The position numbers and the translations under genes were made by a program. A DNA stretch of 22,641 nucleotides from a virus, in IMG/VR virus record IMGVR_UViG_3300035438_000133, positions 1 to 22,641 of that record; one strand, 5' to 3'. Shown in pieces: positions 14,019 through 20,428 of the stretch. Position 1 is the first letter of the stretch; every line of letters begins with the position of its first letter. The notes under the pieces were generated by a model, which saw only the letters and a program-made list of their open reading frames with translations, did no database searches and was not told the origin of the DNA.

Positions 14019-14025
14019 GTAAATA
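14019..14025 (+). promoter_or_regulatory. Possible late promoter core (GTAAATA)
   Basis: GTAAATA lies between the gp17 stop and ATG 14031. It matches the last six bases of the late core, but it is only 5 nt before the ATG, so transcription would start at or inside the gene. Chance occurrence is likely; recorded because every other late operon start here has a similar core. Confidence 0.2.
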
Positions 14026-14030
14026 AGTGT

Positions 14031-15299
14031 ATGGCTATAGATTATAACTCAGTTGCAGACAGAATATTTGACCAACTTAAAGGCTTTGGACACGACATCG
14101 TCATCTTTGATGATAAAGGTCGTCAAACAGCCAACGCTAAACAAGGACGTAGTTTTTACAGTAAAGATCAAAAGTTTACAGTAGAATTAGACGAAGATGA
14201 CAATGCTATCAAAATCAAATATGGCACAAGTACAGATGTTCCTCGGATTAAACAACTGGTAGATACAATTGGTGCTATAGCAAAGAAATACCCCCCATTG
14301 GGATTAGACAGATTACCTTATACAGGTAAAGAAATAGAATTAAAGGATGTAGAGAACATGGCAAAAGTCCAAGAGAGTTTAAGCCCAACAATGGGTTCAA
14401 CTAAAACAAGTTACCAACAAACCGAAGGTGCTAAACTAATCATTAGACATAACACCGCAGTAAACGAAGAAGTTCGTGGCAGCCGTAGTCGCAACATCAG
14501 CGCATTGTTTATTGAAAACGCACAAGGTGAACGTTTCAAGTATCCACACAATCACTTAACTGGTGCACGTATTATGACTCAGCACGTTGCTGAAGGTGGC
14601 ACGCCATACGATGAAGTTGGACAAAAGATTATTGGACTAAGCGAAGAGCGTACTCAGCTTTCACAAGTATCCAAGTATATTAGAAGCCAAGGTCTGCAAG
14701 AACAAGCCGGCGATGTACAATTTGCTGTTACTCAACGTCTAAGTGAAATTAAAGGCTTATTGGGAAGATACAATCCTACTAGATTTATGGAAGATAAATC
14801 CGAAGCCGACGAAACAAATCTGGAAGCACTACAAGAAAAACTAACCAAAAATGTATTTGACGAAAGCATTGGCACTCTATTACCAAAACTAAATGGCTAT
14901 GTAAAACAATATCAACAACAGATGGAAGCAAAACAAGAATTAGAAACTTTAAAAACTCAAATAGAAGAATCAACATCAATCCAAGTTAGTGCTATGCCAG
15001 ATTTAGAATTTTTAAGTATGATGGTCTACGAAAGTCCAACCGTCAACACCACACAATTAATCAATACAATTTTACCAGTGTTAGAAGATGAAGCAGTTAA
15101 AGCAAGTTTAACTCGCATAGCTGAATATGTTCAAGAAGGCAAATTGGATGCCATGGAAGTTGAAAACCTAACTCGTAGCATTATTGGTAAGAGTCAAGTC
15201 AAAGAAACAGAATACAAAATTGTACATCAATTAACAACAGTTGAAGAAGTATTCGAATCCGTTATGGCACGTTTTGAACTAAAAGAAATACTGAAATAA
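14031..15299 (+). CDS. Conserved late T4-like phage protein of unknown function (422 aa)
   Basis: Begins MAIDYNSVADRIFDQLKGFG. Residues 1-90 are mixed with FTVELDEDDNAIKIKYG. A central part has GSRSRNISALFIENAQGERF, then KYPHNHLTGARIMTQHVAEGG. That block looks well conserved and I recall related sequences in cyanophage and pelagiphage genomes, unverified. The C-terminal half is helical, with a likely coiled coil near residues 285-315 (QQQMEAKQELETLKTQIEE). No export signal or nuclease motif. Weak AGGT 10 nt upstream of the ATG. Directly behind gp17, so it is probably late and virion-linked. It is followed by the gp32 control region. Confidence 0.7.
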   Translation: MAIDYNSVADRIFDQLKGFGHDIVIFDDKGRQTANAKQGRSFYSKDQKFTVELDEDDNAIKIKYGTSTDVPRIKQLVDTIGAIAKKYPPLGLDRLPYTGKEIELKDVENMAKVQESLSPTMGSTKTSYQQTEGAKLIIRHNTAVNEEVRGSRSRNISALFIENAQGERFKYPHNHLTGARIMTQHVAEGGTPYDEVGQKIIGLSEERTQLSQVSKYIRSQGLQEQAGDVQFAVTQRLSEIKGLLGRYNPTRFMEDKSEADETNLEALQEKLTKNVFDESIGTLLPKLNGYVKQYQQQMEAKQELETLKTQIEESTSIQVSAMPDLEFLSMMVYESPTVNTTQLINTILPVLEDEAVKASLTRIAEYVQEGKLDAMEVENLTRSIIGKSQVKETEYKIVHQLTTVEEVFESVMARFELKEILK

Positions 15300-15302
15300 G
15301 AA

Positions 15303-15310
15303 TATAAATA
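15303..15310 (+). promoter_or_regulatory. Late promoter core TATAAATA upstream of gp32
   Basis: Perfect match to the T4 late core, just after the stop at 15299. Transcription is expected near 15317, at the base of the 10-bp hairpin at 15316-15349. It would give gp32 a late mRNA in addition to that from the sigma70-type promoter downstream. Confidence 0.6.
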
Positions 15311-15315
15311 TTTTT

Positions 15316-15349
15316 AACAGCAATTCAACCAAAAGGAAAAATTGCTGTT
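15316..15349 (+). promoter_or_regulatory. Perfect 10-bp hairpin between late and early gp32 promoters
   Basis: AACAGCAATT (15316-15325) pairs with AATTGCTGTT (15340-15349) across a 14-nt loop. The right arm ends inside the -35 box of the next promoter. There is no U-run, so an intrinsic terminator is doubtful. It would form a 5'-terminal stem on the late gp32 mRNA. Confidence 0.5.
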
Positions 15350-15377
15350 GACATAGCACTCGAGAGAGTGTTATAAT
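15348..15377 (+). promoter_or_regulatory. Sigma70-type gp32 promoter with operator-like repeat in spacer
   Basis: TTGACA (15348-15353), 18-nt spacer, TATAAT (15372-15377). The spacer holds a perfect inverted repeat CACTC-GAGA-GAGTG (15357-15370), which no other promoter in the window has. Start expected near 15384. Confidence 0.75.
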
Positions 15378-15381
15378 TGTT

Positions 15382-15403
15382 CACAAGATGAGAGTATCTT
15401 GTG
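15382..15403 (+). promoter_or_regulatory. gp32 mRNA leader hairpin, possible autoregulatory structure
   Basis: CACAAGAT (15382-15389) pairs with ATCTTGTG (15396-15403) around GAGAGT, beginning about where the mRNA starts. The loop can pair, with G-U pairs, to ACTTTT at 15417-15422, allowing a pseudoknot. A further CCAGG/CCTGG pair (15406-15410, 15428-15432) and an A/U-rich stretch lead to AAGGA (15441-15445) and ATG 15454. T4 gp32 represses its own translation by nucleating on a leader pseudoknot; this leader has the same general layout. Confidence 0.5.
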
Positions 15404-15453
15404 TTCCAGGCAACAAACTTTTTTAACCCTGGCATTTTATAAGGAAAAACATT

Positions 15454-16470
15454 ATGGCAACATCACTAGCAGAAATCCGCGCTCGCTTACTAGAGCAAGA
15501 CACACGTCAAAGCGGCAACAACAATCGCTCACAGGGCGACAACGGAATTTTTCCGTTCTGGAATATCCCAGAAAATTCAACTACAGTACTACGCTTTCTC
15601 CCAGATGGAGACGAGACAAATACTTTCCCATGGCGTGAACGCCAGATGATCCGACTAGAGTTCGCAGGAGTTCTGGGTGGAGACGAAAGCAAGAAAGTTA
15701 TTGTAACCGTTCCTTGTATGGAAATGTGGAAAGAAACTTGTCCTATCCATGCAGAGATTCGTCCTTGGTTCAAAGATAAATCTTTAGAAGATTTGGGTCG
15801 TAAGTACTGGAAGAAAAAATCTTATGTCTTCCAAGGTTTTGTAGTAGATACAAAACTACAAGAGGATACAACTCCGGAAAATCCAATCCGTAGATTCATT
15901 GTAAACCCAAGTATCTTTAACATTGTTAAAGGTGCGTTGATGGATCCGGAAATGGATAATCTGTTTACAGACTACGAGAACGGCACAGACTTCCGTTTGA
16001 CAAAGACAACTAAAGGTCAATACGCAGACTACAGCACAAGTAGCTTTGCTCGTAAAGAACGTGGCTTGAATGAAGTCGAACTACAGGCAGTTGCTGACAA
16101 AGGCTTGTTCAACTTGAATGACTTTATGCCTAAGAAGCCAACTAAAGAAGAAGTTGATATCATTTATGATATGTTCAAAGCCAGCGTTGATGGCGAGTTG
16201 TATGATCCTAAGCGTTGGGGTCAACATTTTAAACCAGCAGGTGTTAACCTTGGTAACTTAGGTGTAGCGTCAGATGTTGATGCCGCAGAGTCAAGTTTCA
16301 AAGCACCTGCTCCGGCAGCTCGTCCTAGTCCTGTAGCGGCTCCTAAGCCCACAGTAGTTGATGATGAAGATGACGCACCTTTTGAAACTGCTGATGCAAC
16401 AGCCGCACCAGAAGGCAAAAAGAATGTTAATGACATTCTTGCGATGATCCGTAATCGTCAGCAAAAGTAA
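15454..16470 (+). CDS. gp32: Single-stranded DNA-binding protein, T4 gp32-like
   Basis: 338 aa (T4: 301). It coats single-stranded DNA in replication, recombination and repair and works with UvsX/UvsY encoded just downstream. The N-terminus (SLAEIRARLLEQD) is the cooperativity segment. The OB-fold core includes GIFPFWNIPENSTTVLRFLPDGD and WRERQMIRLEF. A C88-x7-C96-x2-H99 cluster sits where T4 has its zinc site. RRFIVNPSIFNIVKGAL and DFRLTKTTKGQYADYSTSSF match the family. The C-terminal tail is Ala/Pro-rich then acidic (DDEDDAPFET), as expected for the partner-binding tail. AAGGA precedes the ATG. The leader carries promoter and hairpins, and a strong terminator follows. Confidence 0.92.
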   Translation: MATSLAEIRARLLEQDTRQSGNNNRSQGDNGIFPFWNIPENSTTVLRFLPDGDETNTFPWRERQMIRLEFAGVLGGDESKKVIVTVPCMEMWKETCPIHAEIRPWFKDKSLEDLGRKYWKKKSYVFQGFVVDTKLQEDTTPENPIRRFIVNPSIFNIVKGALMDPEMDNLFTDYENGTDFRLTKTTKGQYADYSTSSFARKERGLNEVELQAVADKGLFNLNDFMPKKPTKEEVDIIYDMFKASVDGELYDPKRWGQHFKPAGVNLGNLGVASDVDAAESSFKAPAPAARPSPVAAPKPTVVDDEDDAPFETADATAAPEGKKNVNDILAMIRNRQQK

Positions 16471-16471
16471 T

Positions 16472-16493
16472 AACAAGGGCTTCGGCCCTTGTT
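16472..16493 (+). terminator. Intrinsic terminator after gp32 (UUCG tetraloop)
   Basis: AACAAGGGC (16472-16480), loop TTCG, GCCCTTGTT (16485-16493): a 9-bp perfect stem closed by C-UUCG-G, the extra-stable tetraloop, with a short T-run overlapping its end. It starts 2 nt after the gp32 stop. Confidence 0.85.
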
Positions 16494-16532
16494 TAATCAA
16501 TGCTTAAAAAGCGTTTATTAACTAATAAGAAT

Positions 16533-16796
16533 ATGACACTACCAGACGAAAGATATCGGGCTGTAGCATCTGCCAGAGAATTGTTGATTGAAATAGCAAG
16601 CTCTAGTGGTAGATGGAAGCGTGTACCAAAAGAATTACGTGTATATTGTATGCATGCCTTACGCCATTATCCTACTCAGTATGATATGAAAGCCGCGGCA
16701 CGTGATGCACCTAATGTATTCCAAGAAAAAATAGAACCATTGACAAGAATGATTATGGTATACGATCAAGAACAAACGGAAGAAAAGGAAAATTAA
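16533..16796 (+). CDS. BPSL0761-family-like small protein
   Basis: 87 aa from ATG 16533. An earlier ATG at 16500 overlaps the end of the terminator, has no ribosome binding site and adds residues before the family start. MTLPDERYRAVASARELLIEI, followed later by ALRHYPTQYDMKAAARDAPNVF, strongly resembles the BPSL0761 family of short proteins in Burkholderiales. Those start MTMPDERTRAV and have a LLRHYP motif. I know no function for the family. The C-terminal extension (IEPLTRMIMVYDQEQTEEKEN) is acidic. The stop is 1 nt before uvsX, so the two are coupled. This is the best single clue to a beta-proteobacterial host. The match is from memory but covers most of the length. Confidence 0.7.
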   Translation: MTLPDERYRAVASARELLIEIASSSGRWKRVPKELRVYCMHALRHYPTQYDMKAAARDAPNVFQEKIEPLTRMIMVYDQEQTEEKEN

Positions 16797-16797
16797 T

Positions 16798-17874
16798 ATG
16801 ACAAAACCATTTGACGTAAGTAAATTTAGAAAAGAAATCACTAAGAGTATTGAAGGTCTTAGTATTGGTTTTAATGATCCTACAGATTGGATCAGCACAG
16901 GTAACTATACACTTAACTATTTGATTAGCGGCGACTTTTTCAAAGGCGTGCCTATGGGCAAGGTTACTGTATTTGCCGGAGAATCCGGTGCAGGTAAAAG
17001 TTATATCTGCTCAGGCAATCTTGTACGTCACGCACAAGAGCAAGGCATTTATGTTGTGCTTATTGATACAGAGAACGCACTAGACGAAGCGTGGCTTCAT
17101 GCACTTGGTGTAGATACCGGCGAAGATAAGTTGCTAAAACTTAATATGGCTATGATTGATGATGTGGCTATGACTATTACTAAGTTCGTAGCAGACTATA
17201 AGGCAATGGCAGAAGATGCTAGACCTAAAGTATTATTCGTAGTAGACAGTTTAGGTATGTTACTAACACCCACAGACGTTAATCAGTTCCAAGCTGGCGA
17301 TATGAAAGGTGACATGGGTCGTAAACCAAAAGCACTAACATCATTGGTTCGTAATACAGTTAATATGTTTGGCAACTTAAACATTGGTATGGTTTGTACT
17401 AATCACACTTATGCAAGTCAGGACATGTTTGATCCAGATGATAAGATCAGTGGCGGACAAGGCTTTATCTATGCAAGCTCTATTGTTGTTGCTATGCGTA
17501 AATTAAAACTTAAAGAAGATGAAGACGGCAACAAGACAGGCAGCCAAGTAATGGGTATTCGTGCTAGTTGTAAGATTATGAAAACTCGTTATTCTAAACC
17601 ATTCGAATCAGTTCATGTTAAGATTCCATATGCAACAGGTATGAGTCCTTACAGTGGCTTGTTTGACATGTTGGAAGAAAAAGGCAGTTTGAAGCGTGAA
17701 GGCAATAGTTATAGTTATGTAACTAAAGAAGGCGAGATCCTTAAGGCCATGCGTAAAGGTTGGAATAATGAGATGTTGGACAAAGCTATGGCAGATATTA
17801 TGCTTAGAGATTTGACAGCAGGAGTAAATACATCAGAAACAACACCCTTGGAGGATATTGAAGATGCTGTATGA
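16798..17874 (+). CDS. uvsX: UvsX, RecA-like strand-exchange recombinase
   Basis: 358 aa, against 391 in T4. It forms filaments on single-stranded DNA and catalyses pairing in recombination-dependent replication. Walker A is GESGAGKS (61-68), followed by an adenine-side region VVLIDTENALDEAWL. Walker B is VLFVVDS (Asp150). MGRKPKALTSLVRN and NIGMVCTNHTYASQDMFDPDDKISGGQG match the L1/L2 DNA-binding region of UvsX, where T4 also has few RecA-like residues. AAGGAAA lies upstream of the ATG within the previous gene. The stop overlaps the next gene's start region. Confidence 0.92.
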   Translation: MTKPFDVSKFRKEITKSIEGLSIGFNDPTDWISTGNYTLNYLISGDFFKGVPMGKVTVFAGESGAGKSYICSGNLVRHAQEQGIYVVLIDTENALDEAWLHALGVDTGEDKLLKLNMAMIDDVAMTITKFVADYKAMAEDARPKVLFVVDSLGMLLTPTDVNQFQAGDMKGDMGRKPKALTSLVRNTVNMFGNLNIGMVCTNHTYASQDMFDPDDKISGGQGFIYASSIVVAMRKLKLKEDEDGNKTGSQVMGIRASCKIMKTRYSKPFESVHVKIPYATGMSPYSGLFDMLEEKGSLKREGNSYSYVTKEGEILKAMRKGWNNEMLDKAMADIMLRDLTAGVNTSETTPLEDIEDAV

Positions 17875-18133
17875 TGAACAAGTTAATTTGATTGTAGATG
17901 TTTGGGCAACGGTTAAAACTTATATTGACAAGAAAGAACGCTATGATGCTGCCAGTGCATTTTTGCGTAGTTTAGAAAATCACTATGAAATGGATAGTGT
18001 TGCAGAAGAACTTCTCGGCAATGACGCTACATTGGATGCCGTAATTAAAGATTTGTATACTGCCGACGACATTGTAGATGACGAAGACAACTACGAAGAA
18101 GATAATTACGATTCAGACTACGACGACGAATGA
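17864..18133 (+). CDS. Small protein with highly acidic tail between uvsX and uvsY
   Basis: 89 aa from ATG 17864, which has GGAGG (17850-17854) 9 nt upstream inside uvsX; a TTG two codons earlier is less likely. Residues 1-70 are helical (YDEQVNLIVDVWATVKTYID, then DAASAFLRSLENHY). The last 25 residues are nearly all Asp, Glu, Tyr and Asn (DDEDNYEEDNYDSDYDDE), like a DNA-mimic or a gp32-style acidic tail. It overlaps uvsX by 11 nt and uvsY by ATGA, so it is co-translated with the recombination machinery. The function is unknown. A modulator of UvsX/UvsY/gp32 exchange on single-stranded DNA is an inference. Confidence 0.65.
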   Translation: MLYDEQVNLIVDVWATVKTYIDKKERYDAASAFLRSLENHYEMDSVAEELLGNDATLDAVIKDLYTADDIVDDEDNYEEDNYDSDYDDE

Positions 18134-18591
18134 GCACTTGGTATAGACGTGTTACTGGTAACTTAGGTGAGTTACCGGGTGCGATAGCCTACTACGAAAC
18201 CGAGTTACAAGATGCTAGGATTGAAACTAGTATCAAAGGTAATTTAGAATCTAATTCTAGACTTATGCCTGGAATAGTAGAACACAGATTTAACCAATTA
18301 CAAGAAGTCGAGGCTATACTTGAATTCCTAAACATCCAACTAAGAAAAAAACGAAGTGAGATGTTTAGGAAGTATACCGAAAACTACAATAGAACACTCA
18401 GTGATAGAAGCGCCGACAAGTATGTAGATGGCGATGATGAAGTAGTCGAGTGGCAAGTTCTTGTAAATGAGTTTGCTATGATTCGTAACAAGTATCTTGG
18501 CATCATGAAAGCCATTGATACCAAGCAATGGCAAATCACTAACATAGTCAAACTACGTGTAGCCGGTATGGATGATACGACTTTGGGTTAA
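18130..18591 (+). CDS. uvsY: UvsY-like recombination mediator
   Basis: 153 aa (T4 UvsY: 137). UvsY helps UvsX load on gp32-covered single-stranded DNA. The sequence is helical: RFNQLQEVEAILEFLNIQL, then RKKRSEMFRKYTENYNRTLS. SADKYVDGDDEVVEWQVLVN and EFAMIRNKYLGIMKAIDTKQ then WQITNIVKLRVAGMDD follow. The basic middle, the DRY-like region (here DRSADKYV) and the final helix align in order with T4 UvsY, and its location two genes behind uvsX supports the call. Overall identity to T4 is low, so the label rests on pattern and context. The TAA stop is joined directly to the next promoter's -35 box. Confidence 0.7.
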   Translation: MSTWYRRVTGNLGELPGAIAYYETELQDARIETSIKGNLESNSRLMPGIVEHRFNQLQEVEAILEFLNIQLRKKRSEMFRKYTENYNRTLSDRSADKYVDGDDEVVEWQVLVNEFAMIRNKYLGIMKAIDTKQWQITNIVKLRVAGMDDTTLG

Positions 18592-18620
18592 TTGACACAA
18601 AATCCTTTTTGCAGTATAAT
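18592..18620 (+). promoter_or_regulatory. Sigma70-type early promoter fused to uvsY stop codon
   Basis: TTGACA (18592-18597), 17-nt spacer, TATAAT (18615-18620). The -35 box follows the uvsY TAA with no spacing. Start expected near 18627. Confidence 0.85.
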
Positions 18621-18641
18621 ACATTATCGACAGCAAAAAGG
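18604..18641 (+). promoter_or_regulatory. Inverted repeat around -10 box, hiding ribosome binding site in read-through RNA
   Basis: CCTTTTTGC (18604-18612), in the promoter spacer, is complementary to GCAAAAAGG (18633-18641), which holds the AAGGA ribosome binding site for ATG 18650. RNA started at this promoter lacks the left arm; RNA reading through from uvsY contains both. Confidence 0.6.
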
Positions 18642-18649
18642 ACATCAAA

Positions 18650-18871
18650 ATGGAACTAGAAATCGGAACTAAAATTGTTTATACAAGTGCCGCAGGTACC
18701 CGTAATGCAGAAGTAGTTGGTATCAAAATTACCCCTACAGCAAAGCCAGGATTTCTTAATACTTTTGTTACACTTTTTGTCCCAGCACAAAACGGTGCCA
18801 AATTCGACACTCATACTACAATTTGTGCAGACAATGCCAGTCTCAAAATGTTTAAAGTAGCAGTCATTTAA
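18650..18871 (+). CDS. Small beta-rich early protein (73 aa), unknown
   Basis: Begins MELEIGTKIVYTSAAG. Alternating hydrophobic strands (KIVYTS, AEVVGIKI, FVTLFVP, MFKVAVI) suggest a small beta-barrel such as an SH3-like fold. No signal peptide; one Cys (Cys58). AAGGA sits 7 nt before the ATG in the right arm of the inverted repeat. It has its own consensus promoter, and its TAA stop is followed without spacing by the next gene's promoter. Such small early proteins often bind host factors. That is a general inference, with no direct evidence here. Confidence 0.65.
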   Translation: MELEIGTKIVYTSAAGTRNAEVVGIKITPTAKPGFLNTFVTLFVPAQNGAKFDTHTTICADNASLKMFKVAVI

Positions 18872-18900
18872 TTGACACAAATTGGTTTTGGTAGTATAAT
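18872..18900 (+). promoter_or_regulatory. Sigma70-type early promoter fused to stop codon
   Basis: TTGACA (18872-18877), 17-nt spacer, TATAAT (18895-18900), directly behind TAA 18869-18871. The -35 flank ACACAAATTGGT is shared with the promoter at 19249. Confidence 0.85.
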
Positions 18901-18930
18901 ATATACATACAGACACAAAAGGAGTTTACT

Positions 18931-19248
18931 ATGTTAGAAAGCACTAATATTTGGGGTATTAAACCTTTGCCTTTGGCAGAAGCAGTAGCCCGTGTTGAAG
19001 CAGGTCGTAAGCTCTATAATAAAAACACTGGAGAGCGTGTGGACTTTCGTGGCATAATTGAGATTATGGAAGAGAGTCAGCCAGAGTGCGGCACAGAACA
19101 AGACGCCGCTTGTCTTAATGCTTTAGGTAAAGACTATCAAAAAGCATTAAAACAGTTCCAAAAAGATTACCTTGCAAAATTGGCAAAAACAGCAGATCCT
19201 AAATTGGTCAAGTCTATTATAGAAGACCCGTTTGCGTTTGAAGAATAA
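18931..19248 (+). CDS. Small early protein (105 aa), unknown
   Basis: Begins MLESTNIWGIKPLPLAEAVA. Mixed fold: LAEAVARVEAGRKLY helix, short strands around RVDFRGII, then SQPECGTEQDAACLN with two Cys. A charged helical half (DYQKALKQFQKDYLAKLAK) ends DPFAFEE. No catalytic motif, signal or membrane segment. AAGGAG 8 nt before the ATG and a perfect promoter indicate strong early expression as a one-gene unit. Function not recognised. Confidence 0.65.
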   Translation: MLESTNIWGIKPLPLAEAVARVEAGRKLYNKNTGERVDFRGIIEIMEESQPECGTEQDAACLNALGKDYQKALKQFQKDYLAKLAKTADPKLVKSIIEDPFAFEE

Positions 19249-19277
19249 TTGACACAAATTGGTATCAGTGCTATAAT
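19249..19277 (+). promoter_or_regulatory. Sigma70-type early promoter fused to stop codon
   Basis: TTGACA (19249-19254), 17-nt spacer, TATAAT (19272-19277), directly behind TAA 19246-19248. The leader ends in AGGAGTTTTAAAATGGC (19299-19315), identical to that of the gene at 22609. Confidence 0.85.
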
Positions 19278-19310
19278 ACATACATAGCAACAAAACATAG
19301 GAGTTTTAAA

Positions 19311-20387
19311 ATGGCTAATGTAACTATTTTTGCAGGCGAGTATCGCGGCACAAAAGTTAAAAATGAAACATTCCGTTTAATGTCAGATGTTAAGACGGGT
19401 GCAAAAGGTTTGTATGTAACAGTACAAGACAATGGTACTCTTGGCTACAAAGGCAAGAGCGTTAAGGTTAAAATTAAAAGCATGGAGGATATCACAGTGA
19501 GTGGTCAAACTATTGCTGACATGTCAGATAGTCAGCGCAACAAAGCAAATAAAGACGTTAATGTCTTTTCTTTAGTAACTACTAAAGAGCCAGAAGTGTA
19601 CACAGAAACAGATGAGCAAGCTATTGAGCGCATCCGTGAACGCTTTGACATCCTAGATCAAATGGCAGAAGGCACTACAACAGGTGCAGTTCGTGCTATG
19701 ATTGTCAGTGGCCCTCCAGGCGTGGGTAAAAGCTACGGCGTTGAAAAGGTCTTAGAGCAAGCAAGTTTATTTGACAAAATGGCTAGCCGTAAAAACAGAT
19801 TTGAAGTTGTTAAAGGTGCAATGTCAGCATTGGGATTGTATGCAAAACTTTACAAGTTCTCAGACGAAGGTAACGTGTTAGTGTTTGACGACTGTGACAG
19901 CATCTTGCTTGACGACTTGTCGCTAAACATTTTGAAAGCCGCATTAGACAGTAGTAAGAAACGTTTCATCTCTTGGAACACTGACAGCAATATGTTGGGA
20001 CGTGAAGGCATTCCAGATCGTTTTGAATTTAAAGGTAGTGTGATTTTTATCACCAACATTAAGTTTGAGCACGTTCGCAGTAAAAAATTAAAAGACCATT
20101 TAGATGCATTGGAAAGCCGTTGTCACTATTTGGACTTGACAATGGACACACAACGTGACAAGTTCCTGCGTATTAAACAAATTGTACGTGACGGTATGTT
20201 GGACAGTTATGACTTTGAAGACCATGCCGCACAAGAGATTGTGGACTATATGTGGGAAATGAAAAGTCGTTTGCGTGAACTGTCATTGCGTACAGTTTTG
20301 AAGATTGCAGACTTGCGTAAGATGTCAGAACACAACTGGCGTCGTCTTGCAGAGACAACAATTTTGAAACGTGCAGAAGTGTGCTAA
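19311..20387 (+). CDS. AAA+ ATPase with beta-rich N-terminal domain
   Basis: 358 aa. Residues 1-75 are strand-rich (VTIFAGEYRG, GLYVTVQDNG, KVKIKSMEDI). The AAA+ module follows: Walker A GPPGVGKS (134-141), Walker B VLVFDDCD (Asp193/Asp194), sensor-1 Asn249 in VIFITN, and a likely arginine finger in LESRC (Arg270). In Walker B the usual catalytic Glu is Asp194. A helical lid with LRELSLRTVLKIADLRK ends the protein. It is a single-ring remodeller by family, substrate unknown. I recall similar ATPases in environmental T4-like phages. T4 gp44 clamp loader is an alternative, but the N-terminal domain and sequence do not fit. Own early promoter; terminator hairpin after the gene. Confidence 0.75.
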   Translation: MANVTIFAGEYRGTKVKNETFRLMSDVKTGAKGLYVTVQDNGTLGYKGKSVKVKIKSMEDITVSGQTIADMSDSQRNKANKDVNVFSLVTTKEPEVYTETDEQAIERIRERFDILDQMAEGTTTGAVRAMIVSGPPGVGKSYGVEKVLEQASLFDKMASRKNRFEVVKGAMSALGLYAKLYKFSDEGNVLVFDDCDSILLDDLSLNILKAALDSSKKRFISWNTDSNMLGREGIPDRFEFKGSVIFITNIKFEHVRSKKLKDHLDALESRCHYLDLTMDTQRDKFLRIKQIVRDGMLDSYDFEDHAAQEIVDYMWEMKSRLRELSLRTVLKIADLRKMSEHNWRRLAETTILKRAEVC

Positions 20388-20392
20388 ACAAA

Positions 20393-20428
20393 ACGAAGCC
20401 CAATTAATTGACGTTAATTGGGCTTTGT
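20393..20428 (+). terminator. Terminator-like hairpin carrying the next promoter's -35 box in its loop
   Basis: AAGCCCAATTAA (20396-20407) and TTAATTGGGCTT (20414-20425) form a 12-bp perfect stem with a 6-nt loop TTGACG. A G-U pair and two more base pairs can extend it to 20393-20428. The T-run is only three bases, so termination efficiency is uncertain. Confidence 0.6.

Noticed and set aside
15399-15638. 79-codon + strand frame starting in the gp32 leader
   Set aside because: It overlaps the highly conserved start of gp32 in another frame, lacks an RBS and has shadow-like composition.
16500-16532. Upstream ATG start for the BPSL0761-like gene
   Set aside because: No RBS, directly behind the terminator stem, and adds residues before the family's typical MTxPDER start.
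16740-16764. TTGACA and TATACG near the uvsX start as a promoter
   Set aside because: The spacer is only 13 nt, too short for a sigma70 promoter.
19311-20387. AAA+ protein as T4 gp44 clamp loader
   Set aside because: Has a separate beta-rich N-terminal domain and a different lid; no gp62 or gp45 neighbours.
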